From: Deltaproteobacteria bacterium
GTDB lineage: Bacteria > Desulfobacterota > DSM-4660 > Desulfatiglandales > HGW-15
Direction of reading: 5' to 3'
Assembly (NCBI GenBank): GCA_019308985.1
Contig: JAFDHB010000007.1
Coordinates: 1 to 51,453, forward strand
Length of the DNA: 51,453 nucleotides
Below, piece after piece: positions 1-8,511 of the stretch. The notes under the pieces were generated by a model, which ran no database searches, was not told the DNA's origin, and worked only from the letters and a program-made list of their open reading frames with translations. Both the position numbers and the translations under genes were made by a program. Numbering within the stretch: the stretch's first letter is position 1; each line of letters starts with the position of its first letter.

Positions 1-140
1 TGAGTTGGTCGAAGCATTTCGAATTTCGTGCTTCGATATTCGAATTTCCATCTCTCGAAAATAGGGTGCAACGCTTTGGCCCCATCTTGGGGCCTTCCTC
101 ATACCACCAGTTCTCCTGGTGGACGGTGATTACATTAAAG

Positions 141-237
141 ATGTCATTCCCCGGCTTGACCGAGGAATCCGGCCATGCACTGGATGCCCCCGGATCGCAG
201 TCCGGGGCAGGCTTATCAAGTCCGGCATGACGGAGTT
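141..237 (-). repeat. Dispersed intergenic repeat, copy 1 (partial)
   Basis: Read on the minus strand, this stretch matches the central part of two longer elements at about 35369 and 45933. It shares the block that runs from a gtcatgccggacttgataag-type segment into a cctgccccggactgcgatcc-type segment and the following gggggcatccag. It lacks the outer ends seen in the other copies. The rest of the first 284 bases holds only AT-rich, partly self-similar ttcgaattt-type sequence and no gene that I can support. Confidence 0.7.
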
Positions 238-284
238 AGTGTGTTTAATCGCCGGATTCATAATAAGAGAAGGAGTTTGATATC

Positions 285-968
285 GTGGGAATCAGAGCTG
301 TTTTTTTCGACGCGGGGAACACGCTTATTCACCCATACCCGTCGATAGGCGAGATCTACAGCAGAATCGCGGCAAAGCACGGCATGTCCTTTGACAAGGA
401 TGAAGCCTATTCAGCATTCAAGGAAGCCTTCTTGGCCCGCAGGGGGATACCCCTTGACAGCAGGGAAAAGGAGATTGAGTGGTGGAGGGGCATAGTGTGG
501 GACGCCGTAACCTCCTTGTGCAAACCCAGGGACTTTGATGCCTACTTCGAGGAACTTTTTGAATTCTTCACCAAGGCGGAGGCATGGAAGATATACCCTG
601 AAGTTGTTCCAACCCTGGAGGAGCTCAGGGCAAGGGGTGTGGAGCTCGGCGTGATCTCCAACTGGGATTCCAGGTTATTGCCACTCCTCCATAACCTGGG
701 GCTTGCCCGGGTTTTTTCCGTGATCGCGGTATCAGCGCTGGTGGGGAGTGCCAAACCGGATCGTGAAATATTCCAGTACGCACTTGACAAGTTAGGGGTG
801 AAACCCGAAGAGGCCCTTCACGCGGGCGACAACATAGAGCTGGATTTCAAGGGGGCACGGGCCTGCGGTCTCCATGCCCTGCTCTTGGACCGAAACGGCC
901 ATGTTCCTGCCAAAGACGAGATTCCCATCATACATTCCGTGGATGAGGTCCTGGAGCATGTGGGTTGA
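285..968 (+). CDS. HAD-superfamily hydrolase
   Basis: A 227-residue cytoplasmic haloacid-dehalogenase-type hydrolase, probably a small-molecule phosphatase. Motif I is FFDAGNTL with nucleophile Asp9. The residue two positions later is Gly rather than the usual acid/base Asp, as in some DxG-type HAD branches. Motif II is the Ser of VISNWDS, motif III the Lys of GSAKPDREIF, and motif IV HAGDNIELD. Residues between motifs I and II form an alpha-helical cap. The GTG start follows a good AGGAG site 9 bases upstream. It stands alone in front of the TPR gene with a 273-base gap. The substrate cannot be inferred, and the missing second Asp makes a classical phosphatase role less certain. Confidence 0.85.
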   Translation: MGIRAVFFDAGNTLIHPYPSIGEIYSRIAAKHGMSFDKDEAYSAFKEAFLARRGIPLDSREKEIEWWRGIVWDAVTSLCKPRDFDAYFEELFEFFTKAEAWKIYPEVVPTLEELRARGVELGVISNWDSRLLPLLHNLGLARVFSVIAVSALVGSAKPDREIFQYALDKLGVKPEEALHAGDNIELDFKGARACGLHALLLDRNGHVPAKDEIPIIHSVDEVLEHVG

Positions 969-1241
969 GACGGAACATGGGAAGGAGTCAAATCCGGCCA
1001 GGATGCTTTCCAAATCATTCCACTTGATTTGCCCCCCAATAGCCTGCACAGGTCGACATTATGTCTCCGTCCCTGGAGGGTTGGCTGTCTTTCCCCTCGG
1101 GGAGGATATTTTTTGCATGATCCAAGAAAGCATTTCTGGATACTTTGAAAAGAATTTCGTATAGTTATCCTGCTGGGGAAAGAGGTAATGCCCTTGCGAT
1201 TTATCTGAAATTCAGCCTTAAGGGGGCAGAAGGCTCGATCT

Positions 1242-2282
1242 ATGGAGGGGCTCAGCCAATACTCCAGGATAAAATGGGAACGTTCTGTGAGACTAAAAAG
1301 AGAAGGGTCCTTGCAGGAAGCGGAGAAGGAACTGAGAGAGGCCCTTGAGGAACAGCCGGAACATCCCCTGCTATTGACAAGCCTCGCTCAGCTCTACCTG
1401 GTGCAGGACAGGTCCAAGGAGGCCATGATCTTGACGGATAGTGTCCTGTCCAATAACCCCCAACACCCACAAGCCCTCCACGTGCTGGGAGAGATATATT
1501 ATAGGGAGAAAGAACTGCAAAAGGCGCTTCAATGCTTCAAGCAGGCATATGAAATCGCTCCTGGAGCCTACATAGCACGAGGCATTGTAAAGACCTTGAG
1601 GGACATGAAACGCTATGGGGAAGCCCTCGAAGCACTGGATAATGCGCTTGTTCAGGACCGTGACAACCTGGCTCTTCAAAAGGACAGGGCGGTGATACTC
1701 AATAATAGGATGGGGAGGAGGGAAGAAGCGCTCGAGCTCTACGAAAGGATAAGCAAGCTTGATCCCGAAGACAGATTTGTTCGAAGACAGTTATATCGCT
1801 TGAAGGGCAGGGAAAGGCCTGCTGAAAAGGTGGTTGAGGAGTTGAAAAAGGTCGTCAGCCTCGAGTCGCGAAAAGATGACGCCCAGCTACACGAATTCTT
1901 GGGGCAAGAGCTCAAAAAGCTCGGAAAGCTGAGAGAAGCTGCTGCTGAGTTTCAAAGGGCAAGAAAACTGGAACCGGATAATTTCTACTTTATGGCCCAG
2001 GAGGGGTTTTGCCGGTATCGACTGGGTGAATATTCCGAAGCCATGGGGCTTCTGGAGCCGGTATTTCTGAGAGACCCGAATGATTTCAGGATTAAGTCAA
2101 CCCTGAAGAAGATGTATGAGTCCGCAAACAACCTGGAAGGGTTTGTATTGCTGTTGGAAAGGGCCCTTGAGAAACACCCCCAAAACGTTAAGTTAATAGG
2201 GGCACTGAAGGGCATGAAAAAGAAAATGGAGCAGAAAGCAAGTTCAAGAAGGGATCATGAAGGAGAAGCTGACAATAGGTGA
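1242..2282 (+). CDS. TPR-repeat protein
   Basis: A 346-residue protein built almost wholly of tetratricopeptide repeats, a scaffold for protein-protein contacts. Repeats are visible from about residue 20 to 330, for example those around ALEEQPEHPLLLTSLAQLY, ALHVLGEIYYREKELQKAL and AAEFQRARKLEPD. No signal peptide or membrane helix is seen, so it is probably cytoplasmic. The ATG at 1242 has an AGAAGG site about 9 bases upstream. Its last 26 bases overlap the start of the ATPase-PglZ gene, so the two are probably co-transcribed and translationally coupled. That makes it a likely partner of the ATPase. The function is otherwise unknown. Confidence 0.85.
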   Translation: MEGLSQYSRIKWERSVRLKREGSLQEAEKELREALEEQPEHPLLLTSLAQLYLVQDRSKEAMILTDSVLSNNPQHPQALHVLGEIYYREKELQKALQCFKQAYEIAPGAYIARGIVKTLRDMKRYGEALEALDNALVQDRDNLALQKDRAVILNNRMGRREEALELYERISKLDPEDRFVRRQLYRLKGRERPAEKVVEELKKVVSLESRKDDAQLHEFLGQELKKLGKLREAAAEFQRARKLEPDNFYFMAQEGFCRYRLGEYSEAMGLLEPVFLRDPNDFRIKSTLKKMYESANNLEGFVLLLERALEKHPQNVKLIGALKGMKKKMEQKASSRRDHEGEADNR

Positions 2283-3330
2283 CCTGATAGAGGTCCCTGA
2301 GATCAAGACTGTCATCCAGATGCAGGACCTCAAGGATCCTTTTCTCCGGAAAATGATAGTCGAGACCTTTGTTCTGACCTCAGAGGTCACCAGTAATCTC
2401 CAGGCCGTTCTTACAAGTCTTGAGGGAACGCGGGGGCGAGGTATCTTTTTGAAGGGGCATTTCGGTTCAGGGAAATCCCATTTCCTGACCATGCTCAGCA
2501 TTTTGCTGAGAGACCCTGGAGCATGGGATACAGTTATCTCTCAGGTGCCCTCTCTCATGGATTACAAGGTCGAATTGGCAAAACGGCGGTTCCTGGTGGT
2601 GGAGATCTCTCTGGTGCAATATAGGAGCACCGAATTCCTGGAAGACATTGTCACGAACGCGATCCTGAAGGAGCTGGGTGAAAATGTGACCAGGGATGTT
2701 GACAGGTCTGATACCAGGCATGGAATCTTCTCGGGGCTCAAGGCAATAGTGCGGGAGAAAGGCTTCTCAGGCCTGGTAATCCTGGTGGATGAACTCTCAG
2801 AATTCCTGAAATCCAAGCCCGATGCCCGGGCATACAATGAAGATATTCGGTTCTTGCAATACCTGGGGGAGGAGGCAGGTTCATTTCCCCTTTGGATCGT
2901 AGCCTCGTTGCAAGAATGGATCGAAGAGACCGGCGAGATCCATCAAGACACCTTCAACAAGATCAAAGATCGATACCCTATTCGGCTGAGCTTGGGCCGT
3001 GCGCACATCGAGGAACTTGTCTCAGAGAGGTTGATTAGCCACAAGGAAGGAGCGGATTCTCAGATCAAGGAGATATTCGATCGGGTGAAGTCCTTTTTCC
3101 CGACCTTTCCAGTTACCAGAGAGCGCTTTGTCAGGCTTTATCCGGTGCATCCGGCTACCTGCTCCCTCCTGGACCGCTTGAAACCCCTTTTCTCTGAACA
3201 CCGGGGTGTGGTGGATTTCATTCATTACAGGCTCAAGGGCGACCGGGAACGGAATATCCCCGCAATGTTGGGTCGGCCCCGCCTACCAGCTTCTTGGCCC
3301 GGAGGTGATTTTCGACCACTTCTTGGATAG
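2257..3330 (+). CDS. BrxC/DUF6079-like P-loop ATPase, N-terminal part (frameshifted)
   Basis: N-terminal part of a very large ATPase resembling DUF6079/BREX BrxC-type proteins. Walker A is GHFGSGKS at residues 67-74, and a Walker B-like LVILVDELSEFL lies near residue 175. The ATG has an AGAAGGG site and overlaps the TPR gene by 26 bases. The frame ends 50 bases after a CCCC run at 3277-3280. Dropping one C there gives MLGRPAYQLLGPEVIFDHF and continues into the downstream frame, which carries the rest of the protein. So 2257-6151 is one gene of about 1,297 residues with a one-base insertion, either a true pseudogenising mutation, programmed slippage, or a sequencing error in a homopolymer. Residues after about 341 in this frame are out-of-frame translation. 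Confidence 0.8.
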   Translation: MKEKLTIGDLIEVPEIKTVIQMQDLKDPFLRKMIVETFVLTSEVTSNLQAVLTSLEGTRGRGIFLKGHFGSGKSHFLTMLSILLRDPGAWDTVISQVPSLMDYKVELAKRRFLVVEISLVQYRSTEFLEDIVTNAILKELGENVTRDVDRSDTRHGIFSGLKAIVREKGFSGLVILVDELSEFLKSKPDARAYNEDIRFLQYLGEEAGSFPLWIVASLQEWIEETGEIHQDTFNKIKDRYPIRLSLGRAHIEELVSERLISHKEGADSQIKEIFDRVKSFFPTFPVTRERFVRLYPVHPATCSLLDRLKPLFSEHRGVVDFIHYRLKGDRERNIPAMLGRPRLPASWPGGDFRPLLG

Positions 3331-6151
3331 GATTCGGGAACGCACCGAGACACAGATCTATGTTGAAAGGGTGTTCGAGGGTTTGATTGAGACGATCGAC
3401 CAGATTTTCCCTGACCAGGATCAAAGGGAGGTGGCAAGGGCGGCGGTGAAACTGCTCATCCTTTTTGCCATATCTCCCGTAAAGTATAAGTACACCGTTC
3501 GCCATCTCGCTGAAATGATACTTTTCCCCATTACCTCCCTGGAGTCCGAGATCAACTATCAGTTTCTGCACGATATCCTGGATCGCCTTGCTCGGGACGG
3601 CCTATACCTAAGAGTCGAGAAGGGACGAGATTCCCTTGAGGATCACTTCTTTGTGGATCTGAAGGCGGACATGGCCGGCCTGCTGCGGCGGACGATCAAG
3701 CACAGGGCGTCCCTTGTTTATCCCAGTGACAGGAGGCTCTTCTGGAAGACGGCAGCTTTGGCGGATTCACCCTATCTTCCCTTGAGCGACTGGGTGGAAA
3801 AAGGAAGACAGCAGGTGACAACACGCTGGCAGCATACCCTTCGATCCGGGACACTCCTGCTGCGCCAATTGGATGAGGTGTCACCCGAGGACATCGATAC
3901 ATATGCAAGGCGGCAGGAGAGAAGCGAGGAAGACTACTTCGTAATCGTAGGGACTACCCATGACAGGGAAGTCCAATACCGGCACGTAAAGGAAACCCTC
4001 CTGCCAAGAATTCGGGGGGCATACAGGGGTACGTTCCTGTTCTGGTTGCCGGCTCCGATTGAGGGGGACATCGAGTGGATCAAGGAGACCCTGGCCGCGG
4101 TCATGATGGAAGAGGAAATGACATCAGGGATCCGTGATAAGTCCCAGGAACTGAAAGACTTGCTGGGAGCCTTTTTGAGCAGGCAAAAGAAAAGGATCAC
4201 CGATCATTATAACGGCCTTTACTATCACGGTATTCTGCTTTGGGATGAGGGGGAGATAGACCTCTCTGGAGTTGGAGTCCTGAGCCAGGAAAAGTTTTTG
4301 TCCGAATTTGTTCCGCCCCTTTTGGAGCAAAGGTTTCCGAAACACGGCCGGATACAGCCCTATATGGATTTCCTGCCCTTGGGGGTGGTCAAGGACATGC
4401 TAATGGAGTTTCTCTCGAGGGGCATACTCATAGCCGATGACCGTTCAAAGACATCGATCCGCGATGTCCTGGAAGGTATCTTGATACCCATGGGTCTTGC
4501 CAGGAAAAAGGGGAATCAATATGAACTCACGATAAGTCCACGACAAAACGAGCTGGCCCGCTGCCTATTGGAGCTGATGGAAGCAAAGGACTCGGTTCCC
4601 CTTGAAGAGATCTACTGGAAACTTCGAAAGGGGGAATACGGGCTGCAAATGCCCTATTTCGAGATCCTGGCCCTGGCCCTCCTTTTCTCAGGGCACCTTG
4701 TGGCCTATAAGGTGATGGAGCGCAAAACCCCACAGGAGCTTTTCAGGACAGGACTAAAGGGGATAACGGCCTTGGGAAGGGGGGAAGGAGGTTCCTTTGA
4801 TGCCAGGGAGGAGGAGTTCAGGGCTTTCCTGGAAAGCGAATTCAGGCAACTCGCACCCCTATATTACGAAGTGGGGCACGAGCAATTCATCAAAGCCATG
4901 GCCATGACTTTGTGGGCGCGGCAATACGAACTGCCTGGGCAAGAACTCGCCGAAGCCTTCCCGTTTCTCAAGATGGGTACCGACAGTGAAATTCGGCCCT
5001 GGCTCAATCACCTGGAAGACCTTGCCCGTGCTCTGAGAAAAGAGAAGGGTGAATTGTTTGAATACTGTGTAAACACAGCGGAGCAGGACCCCGGATTCAC
5101 CCAGCTTCTGTGGTCCCTTCTCCCTGCAAAGAGCCCGGAGGAAATTTTCAACGAGGAATCAGTCTTCCCGTCGGTTCTGAAAGAGGCCTTTGAAAGGATC
5201 ATTTGCGGAGAGATCGGGGAACTTGGTCTAAAGTCACTTACTTCCACATCTCCTCCCTCGGATGGCAAAGAGGTCGTTCCGCTCGTTGCAAAGAAAAAGG
5301 GGGAGATGCTGGAAATACTGAAGACCTACCAAGAGCTAAGGAAAAATATGGCGATCTTGGCTTCAGTTAAGGATAAGCTGCCTGATTCCTTCTCAAGATG
5401 GGAATCCATTTATGTGCAAACAATGTCACCTTTGCCCTTTCTCCGAGAAACGCTTCAGGACCAACTGAAGCACATGGGAATAACGCTTCCTCCTTTTTTG
5501 AAACAAGAGTTGAGATATGTTGATGAACGCCTTCACGAAGTGAGTGATTCCTTTGCCGGTTTCTATAACAATAACATCCCAGGATGGGAAAAAAGTGGGG
5601 CTTCCCGCCCCACAATGATCGAAGATCTTCCATCCATGCTCTCAAGGAAACGCAACGTGCCGGATCACCAGAGGGTCTGTTATGTTCTCATGGACGGCAT
5701 GCGCTGGGACCTGTGGGAATACATAAAGGCCCATTTTTTCGGGAAGATGCCCAATTTCTTTCGGATCGTGAGGGAAGGGGCGCTCTGGTCCGGTCTGCCC
5801 ACCAGCACGGAATCACAACTGGGCAGGTTTGAAGGTGCCCTCCATTCCAGAACCAACGGGGTTGACGGTGATTTTCCATGGAAGATCAGCGGTGTAGATG
5901 AGAAAATCCATTCTGAAAGGGGACCCCTGACCCATCTCTTTGCCAACGTGGTCAATTACCTGGAAATAGAAGTCCTCCTAAGGCTACGGGACCTTCCTCC
6001 CAGGACCCTCTTGTTTCTCTTCTCAGACCATGGCTTTGTGGAAAATCCTTCCTTCAACTTGGACAATAAGTATGAGTCTCCCCGCTACATACACGGTAAG
6101 GATTCCCCCTTCGAGGTGATCGTTCCCTGGGCATGGATTATGCGTATATGA
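3206..6151 (+). CDS. ATPase-PglZ fusion protein, C-terminal part (frameshifted)
   Basis: Downstream part of the gene beginning at 2257. Genuine homologous sequence starts near 3281, directly after the C-run, and the first 25 residues of this frame are out-of-frame. A long helical middle region runs for some 780 residues. The last 170 residues form a compact alkaline-phosphatase-superfamily/PglZ-like domain: a metal-binding Asp in VLMDGMRWDLWE, a Thr/Ser nucleophile region PTSTES, SDHGF, and a terminal YIHGKDSPFEVIVP that resembles PglZ C-termini. PglZ domains are core parts of BREX phage-defence systems, but there they are usually separate from the BrxC ATPase. No methyltransferase, BrxL, BrxA or BrxB gene is nearby. 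A defence role is an inference only. Confidence 0.75.
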   Translation: MWWISFITGSRATGNGISPQCWVGPAYQLLGPEVIFDHFLDRIRERTETQIYVERVFEGLIETIDQIFPDQDQREVARAAVKLLILFAISPVKYKYTVRHLAEMILFPITSLESEINYQFLHDILDRLARDGLYLRVEKGRDSLEDHFFVDLKADMAGLLRRTIKHRASLVYPSDRRLFWKTAALADSPYLPLSDWVEKGRQQVTTRWQHTLRSGTLLLRQLDEVSPEDIDTYARRQERSEEDYFVIVGTTHDREVQYRHVKETLLPRIRGAYRGTFLFWLPAPIEGDIEWIKETLAAVMMEEEMTSGIRDKSQELKDLLGAFLSRQKKRITDHYNGLYYHGILLWDEGEIDLSGVGVLSQEKFLSEFVPPLLEQRFPKHGRIQPYMDFLPLGVVKDMLMEFLSRGILIADDRSKTSIRDVLEGILIPMGLARKKGNQYELTISPRQNELARCLLELMEAKDSVPLEEIYWKLRKGEYGLQMPYFEILALALLFSGHLVAYKVMERKTPQELFRTGLKGITALGRGEGGSFDAREEEFRAFLESEFRQLAPLYYEVGHEQFIKAMAMTLWARQYELPGQELAEAFPFLKMGTDSEIRPWLNHLEDLARALRKEKGELFEYCVNTAEQDPGFTQLLWSLLPAKSPEEIFNEESVFPSVLKEAFERIICGEIGELGLKSLTSTSPPSDGKEVVPLVAKKKGEMLEILKTYQELRKNMAILASVKDKLPDSFSRWESIYVQTMSPLPFLRETLQDQLKHMGITLPPFLKQELRYVDERLHEVSDSFAGFYNNNIPGWEKSGASRPTMIEDLPSMLSRKRNVPDHQRVCYVLMDGMRWDLWEYIKAHFFGKMPNFFRIVREGALWSGLPTSTESQLGRFEGALHSRTNGVDGDFPWKISGVDEKIHSERGPLTHLFANVVNYLEIEVLLRLRDLPPRTLLFLFSDHGFVENPSFNLDNKYESPRYIHGKDSPFEVIVPWAWIMRI

Positions 6152-6351
6152 TGCAGGTCATGCATATCCAGGGGCGATAGTGGCCCTAATGGCCGATGCT
6201 GGAGATCCACTTCCACGACAGGGAATGGGTTTGGTTCAGCGCCGGTATGACGAGCCACTTTTCTTGTAAGGAATTACATGCGAGAAACACTAAAACAGGC
6301 AGAAGCTCACGGTTTCAAAAAAACCTCTCGGACAATGAAAAGGAAAACAAG

Positions 6352-7059
6352 ATGAACAGAGGATTGATAAAAAAATTGATAATAGTAGCACTGTTTGTGG
6401 GAGCAGCCATAATCTTCAGGGTCTACCACCTCGAACAGTACCTGTCCCTCCAATATGTCAAGGATTCCAAGGAGCAATTTGCCCTCCTTTACGAACAGCG
6501 CCGCTTCATGGTCATCGGTGCCTATTTTCTCATCTACGTCCTTGTGACCGGGTTTTCTTTGCCTGGGGCAACGGTCATGACCCTGGCCGGCGGTGCCCTG
6601 TTCGGCTTCTGGATAGGCCTGGTAACCGTTTCTTTTGCCAGCTCCATCGGCGCAACCCTTGCCTGCATAGTGGCGCGTTTCGTGCTCAGGGACTGGGTCC
6701 AGAGAAAGTTTCACGATAAGCTCAAACCGATCAATGAGGGCGTGGAGAGGGAAGGCGCCTTTTACCTTTTCACCTTGAGGTTGGTGCCCCTATTCCCTTT
6801 CTTTATCATCAACATGGCCATGGGGCTTACACGGATGCCTATCAAGACCTACTACTGGGTGTCGCAGGTGGGGATGTTGGCCGGCACCGCGGTATACGTA
6901 AATGCGGGGAAAGAACTTTCCAAGCTTGACAGCCTGTCGGGTATCCTTTCACCAAGCCTTTTGATATCCTTCGCCATCCTGGGGGTCTTTCCGATCACGG
7001 TAAAGAAATTGCTGGGAATGTACAGGGGGAGGGCCGGAAAGCCTGCCCCGATCTCATAA
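6352..7059 (+). CDS. TVP38/TMEM64 (VTT-domain) membrane protein
   Basis: A 235-residue inner-membrane protein of the SNARE-associated/DedA-like VTT family. The first helix is residues 5-24, followed by a short soluble loop (YLSLQYVKDSKEQFALLYEQR) and helices near 50-70, 75-100, 145-170 and 185-230. The family signature FSLPGATVMTLAGGALFGFWIG and the LRLVPLFPFFIINMAMG segment are clear. Such proteins are implicated in lipid or ion handling, with precise function unknown. The ATG at 6352 follows an AGGA site. A longer reading from 6196 would add unlikely polar sequence. In many proteobacteria this gene sits beside a pyridine-nucleotide disulfide oxidoreductase, which is absent here. Confidence 0.88.
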   Translation: MNRGLIKKLIIVALFVGAAIIFRVYHLEQYLSLQYVKDSKEQFALLYEQRRFMVIGAYFLIYVLVTGFSLPGATVMTLAGGALFGFWIGLVTVSFASSIGATLACIVARFVLRDWVQRKFHDKLKPINEGVEREGAFYLFTLRLVPLFPFFIINMAMGLTRMPIKTYYWVSQVGMLAGTAVYVNAGKELSKLDSLSGILSPSLLISFAILGVFPITVKKLLGMYRGRAGKPAPIS

Positions 7060-7125
7060 CCGGCTTCTTCCCAAAGCACCTAATCCCATCTATCTTTTGA
7101 TAGAGTCCGTAAGCGTCATCCAGTT

Positions 7126-7346
7126 GAGGTCTCTGCGGGTCTTTTCTCAAGGCCCAATATCGCTCCTGAGCCATTCTCACGCCCCCATTATCCTCATAGG
7201 GCTCTCTCAACGGGTGCCTGGGGCTGGAGGCTCCGCTGGAGATAATCTCCTGGGGCTACTGCGGCCTTCGATTCAGTGTTTGGCGCCCCTGGAAAGTGCT
7301 TGGGAGAAATTTGATTGGGCCTTGAGAAAAGACCCGCAGAAACCTC
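7126..7346. repeat. 221-bp element with 33-bp terminal inverted repeats
   Basis: The left arm 7126-7158 and right arm 7314-7346 are reverse complements at 32 of 33 positions, with core attgggccttgagaaaag on the right arm. They enclose about 155 bp of GC-rich, non-coding sequence. The element lies between the convergent TVP38 and AI-2E genes. It could be a MITE-like non-autonomous element, or a long-arm hairpin acting as a bidirectional terminator. No transposase or obvious target-site duplication was recognised. Confidence 0.75.
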
Positions 7347-7381
7347 CTGTCAGAGCGGATCAAGGTTCCGGCATCAACCTG

Positions 7382-8509
7382 TCAAGATTCGCCCTTTTCC
7401 TGCTGATCGGGCAGTGAAACAGGTCTTTGGGTCTTTTTCTCAGGGTACACGTTTGAGACCTCGGGCAGGATATCCTTGAACACGGTTCCGTATATTTCCC
7501 ACACGGTCACGAAAAGTGCTGCGATTATCGGCCCTATGATGAACCCGACAATTCCGAACATGAAGATTCCCCCCAGGGTACCGAAGAGGACCAGGAGTTC
7601 ATGCATGGCCGTGTCTTTCCCTATCAACCTGGGTCGCAAAAAGTTGTCCATGCTGCCCACTACGAGGGCGCAAAAAAGAGCAAGGCCTACTGCCTTTGCA
7701 AACTGACCTCCCGCCGCGAGTATGATCGCCGCAGGGACCCAGACCAAAGCACTTCCGACGGCGGGGATGATAGAGAGGATGGTCATGATAGTGCCCCAAA
7801 ACAATGCGCTATTGATGCCAACGACCGCAAATGCGATACCGGCAAGACCGCCCTGGAGGATGCCGATTAGGGCAGTGCCTTTCAGGGTAGCCCTGGTAAC
7901 GGAAGTAAACTTGTCCAAGAGCCTTCTCTCGTCTTTTTCCTCCAGGGGGAGGTAATACATGACCTTTTGGAGTAGTTTGTCTCCGTCCATCAAGAAGAAA
8001 AACATGGTATATAGCAGGATTACAAGGGAAAAGAGAAAGTTTATGGTACTCCTCGTAACAGAGGAGAGGCTGTCGAGGAGAAACCTGCTGATATGCCCCA
8101 CCAGTTGCCCGGCCTTGGTGAGGATGGCTCCCTGGTATGGTTCGATTCTGTCATAAAAGGGTATGTGCGTCAGGATATCTGAAAAGGCCGTAGGCTGGGA
8201 GATCTGCTCTTGAACCCATGGGGTCACGGACTGGCCCACGCTGATGGCCTGGGCCGCAACGATAGCCAAGATTCCCGTCAAGGGCAGGAGGACAAGAATG
8301 ACGATGAGAAACAGGGTGGCAAGGGATGCGAACTGTCTTCTCCCGCCTAACCAACCTTCGAAACGGCGATAGATGGGATGGGCCAGAGCGGAGAAGATCC
8401 CACCCAGGAGAATGGCCATTAGGAACTGGCTTATCATGGAGAAAAAAACGGCTGATATGAACAAAACTATCAGCAAGAGCACGGCCTTATGTATGGTCTC
8501 CTGGCGCAT
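7382..8509 (-). CDS. AI-2E family (PerM/UPF0118) transporter
   Basis: A 375-residue polytopic inner-membrane protein of the AI-2E exporter/PerM family. Paired N-terminal helices (residues about 8-42), a long helix at 62-90, a central soluble region and four to five C-terminal helices with the typical LSIIPAVGSALVWVPAAI and LFGTLGGIFMFGIVGFIIGP segments are visible. Members export small molecules or act in sodium/proton exchange, and the substrate here is unknown. The start ATG lies 2 bases after the mnmG stop, with a GGGAG site inside mnmG, so it is probably co-transcribed downstream of mnmG. The C-terminal tail is charged and cytoplasmic. Confidence 0.9.
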   Translation of the reverse strand: MRQETIHKAVLLLIVLFISAVFFSMISQFLMAILLGGIFSALAHPIYRRFEGWLGGRRQFASLATLFLIVILVLLPLTGILAIVAAQAISVGQSVTPWVQEQISQPTAFSDILTHIPFYDRIEPYQGAILTKAGQLVGHISRFLLDSLSSVTRSTINFLFSLVILLYTMFFFLMDGDKLLQKVMYYLPLEEKDERRLLDKFTSVTRATLKGTALIGILQGGLAGIAFAVVGINSALFWGTIMTILSIIPAVGSALVWVPAAIILAAGGQFAKAVGLALFCALVVGSMDNFLRPRLIGKDTAMHELLVLFGTLGGIFMFGIVGFIIGPIIAALFVTVWEIYGTVFKDILPEVSNVYPEKKTQRPVSLPDQQEKGES

Positions 8510-8511
8510 TT

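Noticed and set aside
2257..6151. A full BREX defence system
   Set aside because: Only an ATPase-PglZ-like gene and a TPR gene are present; no PglX methyltransferase, BrxL, BrxA or BrxB is found nearby.
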